DNA from: Methanobrevibacter sp.
GTDB lineage: Archaea > Methanobacteriota > Methanobacteria > Methanobacteriales > Methanobacteriaceae
Direction: 5' to 3'
Assembly (NCBI RefSeq): GCF_017447225.1
Contig: NZ_JAFSNZ010000060.1
Coordinates: 24,475-88,474 of the forward strand
Length of the DNA: 64,000 bases
The notes under the pieces were generated by a model, which saw only the letters and a program-made list of their open reading frames with translations, was not told where the DNA came from and ran no database searches. The position numbers were made by a program, and so were the translations under genes. Below are positions 1-8,937 of this stretch, in pieces (within the stretch, counting starts at the first letter, position 1; each line of letters begins with the position of its first letter).

Positions 1-25
1 CTATTCCTAACTTTTTTATATTCAT
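1..25 (-). CDS. Start of an unidentified gene, cut by the left edge
   Basis: On the minus strand an ATG at 25-23 opens a frame reading MNIKKLGI to the window edge. It is preceded by a GTGAT element four bases upstream, the ribosome-binding sequence used by many genes here, and it begins 9 bases after the stop of the CPBP protease gene at 35. This looks like the next gene of the same transcript. Only eight residues are visible, so no function can be given. Confidence 0.4.
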
Positions 26-34
26 GTTATCACT

Positions 35-811
35 CTAACGCTTATTAATATATCCCCATTCTTGACGTATTGATATTATAATCAGATAAAATGACACAAC
101 TGCCAAGATAGAAAATAAAACTATAAATATACTATTTGTAAAAATCAAATTTCCAGTGTCAATATGATATAGGATTTCTGCCAGAAGATTATTCAGGAAA
201 TGTGCTAAAATACATGTTAGGATGTTTTTAGTCTTTATGTAAATTATACACATGCAAACAGCAAATACAAATGCAGAAATAATGCTTCCGTAACTATGAA
301 GCGCCCCGAACAATATTGAAGTTATAATAATTGAAAATGAAACCGGAACAAACAGATTAAGTCTGTTTAAGAATACTCCTCTAAATAAGAGTTCTTCACA
401 TATCGGTGAAATGACAATTGTTGAAAACATTGCACCCGCATCGGCTAGAGAATTCAGTGGAATTAATGGAACAAAAAAAGCAGTGACTAATGAATCCAGA
501 CCAGGAATATAATTCAATGCGAAAAATGACAGATACAACATTCCATAAGAAAAGAAAACGTTAACCAAAACTATTGTAACAAGAGATTTGGGACTAATCT
601 TTGAAAAAACAGTGTTCCAGTCATGCTTAAATCCATCACCAAAAACTCTCAATCGATATACAAAATATAAAATAACTACCACATACAGCCAATCATTGCT
701 TAAAGGATAGCCAATGAATTCAGAGAGAATTAATATACCGGTTAATGCAAGTATTACAATTAAAACTTCCAAAATAGTAATTTTTTTAAGACCCTCATTT
801 AAAGAAGACAT
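35..811 (-). CDS. CPBP-family intramembrane metalloprotease (CAAX protease-like)
   Basis: A 258-residue multi-pass membrane protein. It has the three hallmarks of the CPBP/Abi family: EELLFR at residues 139-144 (EExxxR), FGALH at 168-172 (FxxxH), and a third motif around CILAHFLNN near residue 205 (HxxxN/B). The family comprises intramembrane glutamic/metallo-type proteases; some process prenylated CAAX proteins or peptides, others act in bacteriocin self-protection. The substrate is unknown here. The length is normal and the catalytic residues are intact. It runs in the same direction as the truncated gene at 1-25, nine bases away, so they are probably co-transcribed. The family call is firm, the role is not. 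Confidence 0.88.
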   Translation of the reverse strand: MSSLNEGLKKITILEVLIVILALTGILILSEFIGYPLSNDWLYVVVILYFVYRLRVFGDGFKHDWNTVFSKISPKSLVTIVLVNVFFSYGMLYLSFFALNYIPGLDSLVTAFFVPLIPLNSLADAGAMFSTIVISPICEELLFRGVFLNRLNLFVPVSFSIIITSILFGALHSYGSIISAFVFAVCMCIIYIKTKNILTCILAHFLNNLLAEILYHIDTGNLIFTNSIFIVLFSILAVVSFYLIIISIRQEWGYINKR

Positions 812-868
812 AATAAATGATTTGATTATATTAATATAAAAAATAATAAGATATGAAGTTAATGAAAA

Positions 869-1567
869 TTAACTTCCTAAACTGTAAATTAATCCGGAAC
901 AGCGACTTTGGAATATGGATAAGTACGGCATCACTAAAAAGAATAATACAATGTTTATAATTAGAGAAGCAAGTGTGCTTACAGCTCCACTACCGCCAGC
1001 AATATTAATTGTAGCTATTCCCAATATTGTAAATATAAATGATATGACAAAAATAACAACAGCTAGAATAACAGATGATATTATAGCAACTCCAATATAA
1101 TTTAAGATATATCTTCCATAACCAATTGAGGAAATAATATCATTTAATTCACCGAAAGCAAAAGCTTTTTTTAATGAATCGTCATTTGCTGCCATATGTG
1201 GAATTGCAGCATATGCAAACAAAGCAAATATTATGAATAAAATTATTCCAATAATCAATAGAATCCATGATCCGTTTACAAGACCTCCGAAAAGGACAAG
1301 GATTGGAATTATCAAATAAATCAGATTTACAACAATATACTTTAAACCATCGATAAACATTCTTTTAAAATCATTGAACTCCGGAGGAACATCCTCACCA
1401 TTAATCATACTTTGAGTAGATAATTTAACAACCCTATAACTATACCCATAGAAAAATACCATTGGAATTAATAAAAAATTAAAAAAGGATAAAACGCCCA
1501 ATAACAAAAGATTTGATATTTTTCTTGAAGCGAATTCAAAAGAATCTTTATAAATATCTAAAATCAT
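869..1567 (-). CDS. DUF4013 family membrane protein
   Basis: A 232-residue integral membrane protein starting MILDIYKDSFEF. The charge-poor sequence has about six hydrophobic spans, with the conserved region around FKRMFIDGLKYIVV typical of DUF4013 proteins of methanogens. A longer frame to 1603 exists, but the ATG at 1567 is preferred: GGAGG lies just upstream and the ATG follows the stop of the XRE regulator at 1571-1569, giving tight translational coupling. No enzymatic motif is visible. Pairing with a small XRE regulator suggests a membrane stress or envelope role under its control. That is inference. Confidence 0.75.
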   Translation of the reverse strand: MILDIYKDSFEFASRKISNLLLLGVLSFFNFLLIPMVFFYGYSYRVVKLSTQSMINGEDVPPEFNDFKRMFIDGLKYIVVNLIYLIIPILVLFGGLVNGSWILLIIGIILFIIFALFAYAAIPHMAANDDSLKKAFAFGELNDIISSIGYGRYILNYIGVAIISSVILAVVIFVISFIFTILGIATINIAGGSGAVSTLASLIINIVLFFLVMPYLSIFQSRCSGLIYSLGS

Positions 1568-1568
1568 T

Positions 1569-1772
1569 CTAAATTTCCTCCTCAATGATAAAAACATCTT
1601 CAATTTTTTCTTTATCCAATATTTTGGTTATTTTATAGGCTAACAATAATGAAGGATTATATCTAGCATTTTCCAATGCATTAATTGTTTGACGAGTGAC
1701 ACCAGCAGCATCGGCCAATTCCTGTTGTGTTAATCCTTTGATGTGGCGAAACTCTCTAATTTTTGTTTCCAA
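1569..1772 (-). CDS. Small XRE/Cro-CI family transcriptional regulator
   Basis: A 67-residue protein made almost entirely of a helix-turn-helix domain: [12 protein letters not shown] followed by the recognition helix [16 protein letters not shown], then a short hydrophobic and acidic tail. This is the compact regulator type (YozG-like) usually encoded directly ahead of a membrane protein, as here with the DUF4013 gene that begins two bases after its stop. It probably regulates its own operon. There is no ligand-binding domain. Confidence 0.85.
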   Translation of the reverse strand: METKIREFRHIKGLTQQELADAAGVTRQTINALENARYNPSLLLAYKITKILDKEKIEDVFIIEEEI

Positions 1773-1829
1773 ATAATCACCTATATTTACAAAATAAATT
1801 TAACCTTAATGTAATATATAAACTGATGC

Positions 1830-1840
1830 ATATATAAATA
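1830..1840 (-). promoter_or_regulatory. Probable TATA box for the XRE/DUF4013 operon
   Basis: Read on the minus strand, 1840-1831 gives TATTTATATA, very close to the archaeal TTTATATA consensus. Transcription would start about 25 bases downstream (near 1805), leaving a leader of roughly 30 bases before the ATG at 1772. The 1773-1940 interval is divergent with purB, so part of it must serve purB too. I see no equally clear plus-strand box. Confidence 0.4.
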
Positions 1841-1940
1841 TTATTGCAAAAAAATTTTACACAAAAAATAAGGTCAAACTATAATAATAGACAATGAAAA
1901 ATATATTAATGTTTAATAATTTAAAATGAGATGATTAAAA

Positions 1941-3290
1941 ATGGCTATACACCCAATTGAATTTAGGTATGGTACTCCCGAAATGAAAAGAATTTGGGAA
2001 GAAGAAAACAAATTACAAAGAATGTTAGACATCGAATCCGCACTCGCACAGGCAGAAGGCGAATTAGGAATAATTCCTAAAGAAGTTGCTGATGAAATAT
2101 CACGTAAGGCCACTACAGAATTCGTTAAATTAGAAAGAGTTAAAGCAATAGAAGCTGAGACCAACCACGATATAGCAGCATTATCCAAAGGAATCACTGA
2201 AGTCTGTGATGACGGTGCCGGAGAATATGTTCACTTCGGAGCTACATCAAACGATATTGTAGACAGCTCAAATTCATTGCTCATCCGTGACTCCATCGAT
2301 GTTCTTGAAGAAAAAGTGGAAAGATTAACTAAAATAATGCTTGAATTAGCTGAAGAAAACAAAATGAAAGTATGTATCGGACGTACACACGGCCAGCATG
2401 CACTTCCAACAACATACGGTATGAAATTTGCGCTTTGGGCGGATGAACTCCACAGACAATATGAAAGATTGGAACATGCAAGAGCAAATGTCTGTATCGC
2501 AATGATGGACGGAGCAGTTGGAACAACAGCCGCATTAGGTACTGACGGATGGAAAATACACAAGACCGTTGCACGTATCTTAGATTTGCCTGCAGCTAAA
2601 ATTACGAATCAGGTAGTTCAAAGAGACAATCATGTTGAATTCATATCCACATTGGCAAACATCGCATCAACATTGGATAAAATTGCTTTGGAAATAAGAA
2701 GCCTTCAAAGAACAGAAATTATGGAAGTTGGAGAATACTTCGATCCAGAAAAACAAGTCGGAAGCAGTACAATGCCACATAAAATGAATCCTATTACTGC
2801 TGAAAGAATTTGCGGTGTTGCAAGAATCGTCAAATCCTATGTTAACGCAGCATTAGACAACAACCCGTTATGGCATGAAAGAGACTTAACCAACTCCTCC
2901 TGTGAAAGGATAATGTTTCCGGAAAGCTGCATTTTAACAGACTACATATTAAACCTTACAATTAAGCTAATGACCAATCTGGTATTCTACGACGAGAATA
3001 TTGAAAGAAACCTAAACTTGACCAACGGTTTAATTATGGCTGAAAGATTAATGGCTGAACTTACAAGAGCAGGCATGGGAAAACAGACCGCATATGGAAT
3101 TGTAAGGAAAAACGCCATTAAAGCAAATAAAGAAAAATTATTGCTTGGCGAACTCATATTGGAAGATGAGGAAGTTCAGAAATACTTAACCGAAGAGGAT
3201 GTTGAAAAAATAATGGATCCTCACACATACACAGGTTCCATTGAAATAATCATTGATGAATTATTAGAAGACTCCAAATCCTGGTTTTAG
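1941..3290 (+). CDS. purB: Adenylosuccinate lyase
   Basis: A 449-residue enzyme of the fumarase/aspartase superfamily. It removes fumarate from SAICAR and from adenylosuccinate in purine synthesis, in the cytoplasm. The superfamily signature GSSTMPHKMNP lies near residues 273-283. The region TSNDIVDSS around residue 100 and GRTHGQHALPTTYG around 148-160 supply further active-site residues, including the catalytic histidine. The length is standard for archaeal PurB. A GAGATGAT ribosome-binding sequence precedes the ATG. The next gene begins eight bases after its stop behind a GGTGAT element. Confidence 0.97.
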   Translation: MAIHPIEFRYGTPEMKRIWEEENKLQRMLDIESALAQAEGELGIIPKEVADEISRKATTEFVKLERVKAIEAETNHDIAALSKGITEVCDDGAGEYVHFGATSNDIVDSSNSLLIRDSIDVLEEKVERLTKIMLELAEENKMKVCIGRTHGQHALPTTYGMKFALWADELHRQYERLEHARANVCIAMMDGAVGTTAALGTDGWKIHKTVARILDLPAAKITNQVVQRDNHVEFISTLANIASTLDKIALEIRSLQRTEIMEVGEYFDPEKQVGSSTMPHKMNPITAERICGVARIVKSYVNAALDNNPLWHERDLTNSSCERIMFPESCILTDYILNLTIKLMTNLVFYDENIERNLNLTNGLIMAERLMAELTRAGMGKQTAYGIVRKNAIKANKEKLLLGELILEDEEVQKYLTEEDVEKIMDPHTYTGSIEIIIDELLEDSKSWF

Positions 3291-3298
3291 GTGATAAA

Positions 3299-4138
3299 AT
3301 GAGTGTTAAAGAATTAAAATCCGTTGATATATCTTCATATACTATCATATCAACAGGGATTGTTGCATTGATTTGCCTATTAATATCTTTAATTATTGCA
3401 GGAACAGTCAGTCTTATGGTGCCGAATAGTTTTGGAGTAATGATTTATACTGTTCCAACAATTGTTTTCAGCGGAATAATATGCAGCATCTTTTTACACT
3501 TCAGCGGAGCATATCTTTACAATATCCTATCTAAAAGAATAGGTTGCATTAAATTCAATATTGAAGGAGATTATATTGAAAAGATTTCTACAAAAGAAAC
3601 TGCATTGCTTGTTGGAACAATAACACTAATAATATTGCTTGTAGTATACCTGGCATTTTCCCTGTTGATTCCATTGTTTTTAAGCTCTTTAATTACGGTT
3701 TTAATGTATGCTTCACAAACTGCGGTTGCATCAATCATATACCAAGCAATGATTGTTATTTCCAATCCGACATCAATAATTTTTGGAATAGTGGCTGTAG
3801 TAATATTTACTTCAGTATTTACATTACTTGGAACATACATTTACAACCTATTGGGGTCAAGTGAAAGAGGAATAAGTGTAAAACTTGAAAATGAAGGAGA
3901 TTTAGTCCAACTTGAATCAATTAATCCATTGGATTTTGGTATAGCTATTGGCGCAATATGTCTTATTTTAAGTTTCATAATAGGATTAATTATGATTTTA
4001 AGTGGAACTGCAGTATTTTCTGCATTATCAAGCATATTAGGTACATTTGTAAGTTCATTTATTGGAGCTGTGCTAATTGCTTTTTGTTATAATTTCCTTG
4101 CTCCAAAAATTGGAAAATTAAAAGTAGAATTGGAATAA
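3299..4138 (+). CDS. Membrane protein with three internal repeats, function unknown
   Basis: A 279-residue, strongly hydrophobic protein that I do not recognise as a named family. It shows a threefold pattern. Each unit has one or two membrane spans ending in a motif like YLYNILSKRIG, TYIYNLLGSSERG or FCYNFLAPKIGK, followed by a short soluble strand such as IKFNIEGD, ISVKLENEGD or LKVELE. The third unit ends the protein. It follows purB by eight bases and is probably read with it, although no purine-related function is evident. A palindromic terminator begins at its stop codon. Confidence 0.8.
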   Translation: MSVKELKSVDISSYTIISTGIVALICLLISLIIAGTVSLMVPNSFGVMIYTVPTIVFSGIICSIFLHFSGAYLYNILSKRIGCIKFNIEGDYIEKISTKETALLVGTITLIILLVVYLAFSLLIPLFLSSLITVLMYASQTAVASIIYQAMIVISNPTSIIFGIVAVVIFTSVFTLLGTYIYNLLGSSERGISVKLENEGDLVQLESINPLDFGIAIGAICLILSFIIGLIMILSGTAVFSALSSILGTFVSSFIGAVLIAFCYNFLAPKIGKLKVELE

Positions 4139-4170
4139 AGAAATCAATTGATTTCTTTTTACTTTTTTAG
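4138..4170 (+). terminator. Palindromic terminator after the purB-linked membrane protein
   Basis: Positions 4138-4157 form a perfect 20-base palindrome (AAGAAATCAA/TTGATTTCTT) overlapping the stop codon. It is followed by T-rich sequence through 4169. It sits between two same-strand genes. Confidence 0.6.
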
Positions 4171-4180
4171 GTTAATATAA

Positions 4181-5311
4181 ATGAAAACAGATAGATTTGA
4201 AACATTTTTTGATGCTATAATAGCAATAATAATCACAGTCCTTGTATTGAAATTATACCAACCAGAACAAGCAACATGGAGTGCGATTTGGACCCTAAAA
4301 ATACAATACTTAACCTATTTACTTTGTTTTATCATAATTTTTAATACATGGTACAATGATCATGACTTTTTCAAATTAATAGATGAAATTGACAATAAGA
4401 TAGTATGCATATATGGTGTTCTAATATTTCTATTATCATTGTTACCTTATTTTTCAGCATGGCTAACTTTATATTTCTATTCAGCACATGCACAATTAAT
4501 TTTTGGCTTATTATTCATCTCAACAAATCTGACATACACATTTTCAACTTATCTAATATGTAAAGCAAATCCTGAAAATGAAATATTAAGTAAAATTAAT
4601 TTTTTAAAAATTAGACGCTACATACCAAACATTATTATTTTATTTGGTATGATATTAACTTGTACAATTTTTATCCCTGCAACATACATCACCTGTTTAA
4701 TTGCAACTTCAATATGGATAATAATAGTTAGAATGCCAAATAACATAACTGAAGATAAAAATCGTTTTGAAGCATTGATCGATGCAATTGTTGCAATAAT
4801 ACTGACCGTTATTGTATTGGAAATTACAATGGCTAGTGGAGGCAATATAACTGACCTTTTAAATCTAAAAGTAGAATTCTTAGCATATATTATAAGTTTC
4901 ATCGTATGCTTCAATTACTGGATGTACAATAATGATTTATTCAACCGTGTAAGCAGAATTAATTATGATGTAATCTGGTCAATGGGATTTTCATTATTTG
5001 TGCTTTCACTAATCCCATATTTTACAAAATTTGTTTCTGAAAATTTCTATTCCGCAGTTGCACAATCTGCATATGGCATTTCTTTCATATTAATTATTGT
5101 ATCCTGGATAATGACAACAAATAATCTAAAAAGGATTAACAACAATATTAATCTTCATCATATGATTAAAAATAATTATCCTTTATATATAATGTTAACT
5201 ATCACAATTATTGGATTTATAATGGGCCATATTTTTTATCCGCCACTAATAATACTGTTTTGTTTTGTTTCAATTATATTTATGTGGGCAACAAACATTA
5301 TATTGAATTAA
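4181..5311 (+). CDS. TMEM175-like cation channel with two fused repeats
   Basis: A 376-residue membrane protein built from two homologous halves. The first opens with DRFETFFDAIIAIIITVLVL (residues 4-23) and the second with NRFEALIDAIVAIILTVIVL (near residue 193). Both are followed by a segment resembling W-x-N-x-H/N (TWYNDHDFF; YWMYNNDLF) and then LSLLPYF or LSLIPYF. This is the pattern of TMEM175/DUF1211 potassium-selective channels, whose first helix carries the pore residues. Prokaryotic members are usually single-repeat 6-TM tetramers; the doubled form resembles animal TMEM175. The usual FSD motif is altered to FFD and LID. Ion selectivity is therefore uncertain. Confidence 0.82.
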   Translation: MKTDRFETFFDAIIAIIITVLVLKLYQPEQATWSAIWTLKIQYLTYLLCFIIIFNTWYNDHDFFKLIDEIDNKIVCIYGVLIFLLSLLPYFSAWLTLYFYSAHAQLIFGLLFISTNLTYTFSTYLICKANPENEILSKINFLKIRRYIPNIIILFGMILTCTIFIPATYITCLIATSIWIIIVRMPNNITEDKNRFEALIDAIVAIILTVIVLEITMASGGNITDLLNLKVEFLAYIISFIVCFNYWMYNNDLFNRVSRINYDVIWSMGFSLFVLSLIPYFTKFVSENFYSAVAQSAYGISFILIIVSWIMTTNNLKRINNNINLHHMIKNNYPLYIMLTITIIGFIMGHIFYPPLIILFCFVSIIFMWATNIILN

Positions 5312-5344
5312 TATATATTTTATAAATAATGGGAGAGTAAGTAT

Positions 5345-6349
5345 ATGAAAGATATTTTCGATGAATGTCAATTTAGAGATTTGAAGATTAACAGCAGAAT
5401 TATCCGTACCGGTGCTTGGCAAAGAGAAACTGAGGACGGAGGATATTTAACGCCTGCAGTATATGACAAATATGAGAAAATGGCCAAAAGCGGCGTTGGA
5501 TTAATATTGTCTGAAATGTTTGCACTGGACCGCAAGGATAGATTTTTTGAATATTCAGCAAACATGAACTATAAGGGATTCGTTAAAGATTATAAGCAAA
5601 TTACTGACATTTGCCATAATTATGATGTTCCTGTTTTAGGCCAGCTGGCATTTTTCTACTATGATGATGGAGACAACCAAAAGGCAGAGCCTAATGACTT
5701 AACAATTGAAGGGATAAGAAAATTACAGGCTGAAGTAATTATGGCCGCTAAAAAATTCTCATTTGCAGGATTTGACGGCATACAAATCAATATGGGAAAC
5801 AATTTTTACTTATCAAGATTTACAAACCCCTATTTCAATCAGAGAGAAGACGATTATGGCGGAAACACTTTAAACAGAATGAGAATAGTTCTGGAGATAA
5901 TCAAACTAATTAAAAAAACAATAGGATTTCATGTCAGCTGCAGAATAAACATTGAAGACGTTAGAAAAGGCGGGTTGACACAGGAAGAGAGCATGAAAAT
6001 GGCGAAGTTACTTGCCGAAAATGGTGCCGACAGCATCCAGATTACAGGAAGAACCATTTCAATGAAATATGATGCAAAAGAAAAACATATCTTTTTGGAT
6101 TATGCAAATCAATTAGCACAGGAAGTAGACATTCCAGTTATATTGGCCGGAAATTTAAGGGATATGGAAACTATGAACGAAATATTGAATACAAACAATG
6201 TGGAATTCATGTCACTGTCAAAACCCTTTGTTGCTCAGGCAGATTTCTTAGCTGACTGGAAAGCAAACGGAAAAGGATCATCAAGATGCAAAGGATGCAA
6301 TAACTGCTATTCAAAAAAAGAAAGCAGATGTTTCCAATATAGTGACTAA
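5345..6349 (+). CDS. Old Yellow Enzyme-family NADH:flavin oxidoreductase
   Basis: A 334-residue FMN TIM-barrel protein. Recognisable parts are the N-terminal FRDLKINSRIIRTGAW, FDGIQINMGNNFYLSRFTNPYFNQREDDYGG (residues about 140-170, active-site and substrate loop), and the phosphate-binding end VILAGNLRDM. It lacks the second, pyridine-nucleotide domain of 2,4-dienoyl-CoA reductase-type enzymes. It ends in a cysteine cluster, C-K-G-C-N-N-C then a later C, reminiscent of their iron-sulfur site but with different spacing. It likely reduces an activated C=C bond, with unknown substrate. The usual catalytic histidine pair is modified around INMGNN. ATG 5345 follows a GGGAGAG sequence. Confidence 0.85.
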   Translation: MKDIFDECQFRDLKINSRIIRTGAWQRETEDGGYLTPAVYDKYEKMAKSGVGLILSEMFALDRKDRFFEYSANMNYKGFVKDYKQITDICHNYDVPVLGQLAFFYYDDGDNQKAEPNDLTIEGIRKLQAEVIMAAKKFSFAGFDGIQINMGNNFYLSRFTNPYFNQREDDYGGNTLNRMRIVLEIIKLIKKTIGFHVSCRINIEDVRKGGLTQEESMKMAKLLAENGADSIQITGRTISMKYDAKEKHIFLDYANQLAQEVDIPVILAGNLRDMETMNEILNTNNVEFMSLSKPFVAQADFLADWKANGKGSSRCKGCNNCYSKKESRCFQYSD

Positions 6350-6357
6350 AAAAATAG

Positions 6358-6390
6358 AATTAATTGATTATAAAATCAATTAATTTTTAA
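6358..6390. terminator. Bidirectional terminator hairpin between the OYE gene and copA
   Basis: Positions 6358-6368 and 6375-6385 form a perfect 11-bp inverted repeat (AATTAATTGAT/ATCAATTAATT) with a six-base loop, flanked by A-rich and T-rich tracts. It lies between two converging genes and includes the copA stop codon. Confidence 0.6.
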
Positions 6391-8863
6391 CTCTTTTTAT
6401 AGGTGGCACGTAACGTTTAAGCAGTAATGAAAGAGAAATGACCGTCACTGAACTCAATGCCATAGCCAAACCAGCGAATTCTGGCTGGAACATTATGCCG
6501 AAAGTAGGATATAATACTCCTGCAGCAACTGGAATTAATATTGAATTATATGCGAATGCCCAGAAAATATTCTCTTTAATTCTTCTCATAACCTTTTTAG
6601 AGAACTGTACAGCGGCCACAACATTTTCCAAGTCGCCTTCCATTACCACAACATCCCCACTTTCCATTGCAATATCAGTACCGTTACCCATTGCAACACC
6701 GATATCCGCCTGCGTTAATGCAGGTGCATCGTTGATACCGTCTCCAGTGAACAGTACTTTTTTAGAACCGTTCGCCTGAATATTTTGAACAATATCCAAT
6801 TTGTTTTCAGGCAATATTCCTGCTTTGACATTATCGATGCCCACATCTTTTGCAACAGACAGTGCTGTGCTTTCATTATCTCCTGTTAACATGTATGTTT
6901 CAATGCCCATCTTATGCAATTCTTCAATGGTTCTTTTAGAATTTGGCTTGACCTTATCTGAAAGACTTAAAATTCCTCGAATAGCTCCATCAACAGCTAA
7001 AAGAATAATCGTTTTGCTTTGATTTTCCAAATCAGTGTAAGAATTTAAAACATCATCATTAATTTCAACATCATAACTTTGCATTAGTGATTTATTTCCT
7101 GCAAGAACAGATTTTCCGTCAATTACTGCCTTGATACCCTTACCGGTTACATTTTCAAAGTCCACTGTGTTTAATAATTCTAATCCTTCTGCCTTTCTGA
7201 CAATAGCTTTTGCAATAGGATGGTTGGAATTCTGTTCAACGGAAGCAGCAAGTGCAATCAACTCATTTTCATCAATACCGTATGCTATGACATCATCCAC
7301 TTCAGGCTTACCTTCTGTGATAGTACCTGTTTTATCAAATGCCGCAACATCAATCTGACCGGCATTTTCCAGAGTATCACCATTTTTAATCAGAATACCA
7401 AATTCAGCTGCTCTTCCGACACCAACTGTTACTGCAGTAGGAGTAGCCAAACCCAAAGCACAAGGACATGCTACAACAAGGATTGATATTAAGCATGTTA
7501 ATGAGAACAGTAATGTAGCTCCTAAAAGGAAATACCAAATACAGAACACTGCAATAGCTATTGTTAAGATAACCGGAATAAAGTAAGTGACAATGGTATT
7601 TGCAAATTTCTGAACCGGAGGCCTTGAAGACTGAGCCTTTTCGACCAAGCGGATAATGTTTGAGAGAACAGTTTCAGAACCGATTTTCAATGCTGAAATA
7701 ATTAAGACACCATCCTGATTGATAGTACCTGCAAAGACTTCTTCACCATCCTTTTTAACTTTAGGAATAGGTTCACCGTTAATCATGGATTCATCAACAT
7801 ATGATTCTCCACCTATGACCTTACCGTCAACAGGTATTTTATCACCGGGTTTAACGAGAAGTTTGTCCTCAATATTGATTTCGGCAATTTGAACTTCCTG
7901 TTGAGAAATGACCTCATTGTTTTCATCAACTTCAACCAATGTAGCCACAGTTGGCTGAAGACCAATCAATTCACGAATTGAATCGGAAGTTCTCTTTTTA
8001 GCTCTTGCTTCCAGATACCTACCAATCATTAAAAATGAAGGTAGCATTACTGCAGATTCATAGAACATGAAAGTGTGGTCCAATACGATACCGAATGTTC
8101 CCAGAATACTTGATCCGTAAGCCACAATAATACCCATGGAGTACATTACATCCATATTCAAATTCTTATGCATCAGACCGTTGATTCCAGCTTTTAAAAT
8201 TGGAAGTGAAACATATAAGAATGGCAAAATACTTACAATCAGTGAAAGCAATCCCATTGATGATATATCAATTCCTGTGGCATGATGTATCTGGTGGGTT
8301 AAACCCATTAGGGGATCCCACATGCTGTACATCAGAATCATTAGAATAGCGGAAAATATCAAACCGACAATGATACGATTTCTTTTGCTTATAAGGTCTT
8401 GTCTGTATAATTCCTCTTCATCTATTTCTGTCTGTCCATCGATTCCTAAAAGTTCAAATCCCAAATTATTTATGACCTTTTCCATATCGTCAATGGTAAC
8501 TTTACTCTTATCATAACGAACATATGCAGTTCCGGAAGTCAAATCTGCCTTGACATCGAAAATTCCGTCTAAACGAATCAGGAAGTTTTCAACATTCATT
8601 GTACATGAAGCACAATGCATTCCGTCAATCCTTAAAGTAACTTCATCTGAATGTAACTCGAACCCTAAATTTTTGACTATGGATTCCATTTCATCATAGC
8701 TCATTTTCTTAGGGTTGATTGTAATATGTAGTTTGTTTGAAGCCAAGTCTGCATCAACTGCTTCCACACCTTCTTCACGTTCAAATGTTTTATTGACACT
8801 TAAAACACATGAAGCACAATGCATTCCTTCAATAGGTACATCCATATCTTTAAGCTTTGCCAT
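6380..8863 (-). CDS. copA: Copper-exporting P1B-type ATPase
   Basis: An 827-residue heavy-metal P-type ATPase. Two N-terminal HMA domains each carry GMHCASC (residues about 14-20 and 84-90). The transmembrane metal site CPC lies in VACPCALG near residue 466. The phosphorylated aspartate is in DKTGTITEG near 510, and the hinge GDGINDAPAL lies near 705-714. Two HMA domains plus CPC is the Cu(I) exporter pattern. The protein pumps Cu(I) out of the cytoplasm at the cost of ATP. No chaperone or copper regulator gene is adjacent. The last residues carry the conserved YVPPIKR-type tail. A terminator hairpin overlaps the 3' end. Confidence 0.95.
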   Translation of the reverse strand: MAKLKDMDVPIEGMHCASCVLSVNKTFEREEGVEAVDADLASNKLHITINPKKMSYDEMESIVKNLGFELHSDEVTLRIDGMHCASCTMNVENFLIRLDGIFDVKADLTSGTAYVRYDKSKVTIDDMEKVINNLGFELLGIDGQTEIDEEELYRQDLISKRNRIIVGLIFSAILMILMYSMWDPLMGLTHQIHHATGIDISSMGLLSLIVSILPFLYVSLPILKAGINGLMHKNLNMDVMYSMGIIVAYGSSILGTFGIVLDHTFMFYESAVMLPSFLMIGRYLEARAKKRTSDSIRELIGLQPTVATLVEVDENNEVISQQEVQIAEINIEDKLLVKPGDKIPVDGKVIGGESYVDESMINGEPIPKVKKDGEEVFAGTINQDGVLIISALKIGSETVLSNIIRLVEKAQSSRPPVQKFANTIVTYFIPVILTIAIAVFCIWYFLLGATLLFSLTCLISILVVACPCALGLATPTAVTVGVGRAAEFGILIKNGDTLENAGQIDVAAFDKTGTITEGKPEVDDVIAYGIDENELIALAASVEQNSNHPIAKAIVRKAEGLELLNTVDFENVTGKGIKAVIDGKSVLAGNKSLMQSYDVEINDDVLNSYTDLENQSKTIILLAVDGAIRGILSLSDKVKPNSKRTIEELHKMGIETYMLTGDNESTALSVAKDVGIDNVKAGILPENKLDIVQNIQANGSKKVLFTGDGINDAPALTQADIGVAMGNGTDIAMESGDVVVMEGDLENVVAAVQFSKKVMRRIKENIFWAFAYNSILIPVAAGVLYPTFGIMFQPEFAGLAMALSSVTVISLSLLLKRYVPPIKRVKN

Positions 8864-8937
8864 ACTATCACAACCTATATAGATTATATATGAAAATAAG
8901 AATTTATAAAGTTTAGGTATACAAAAAAAATTAAAAA

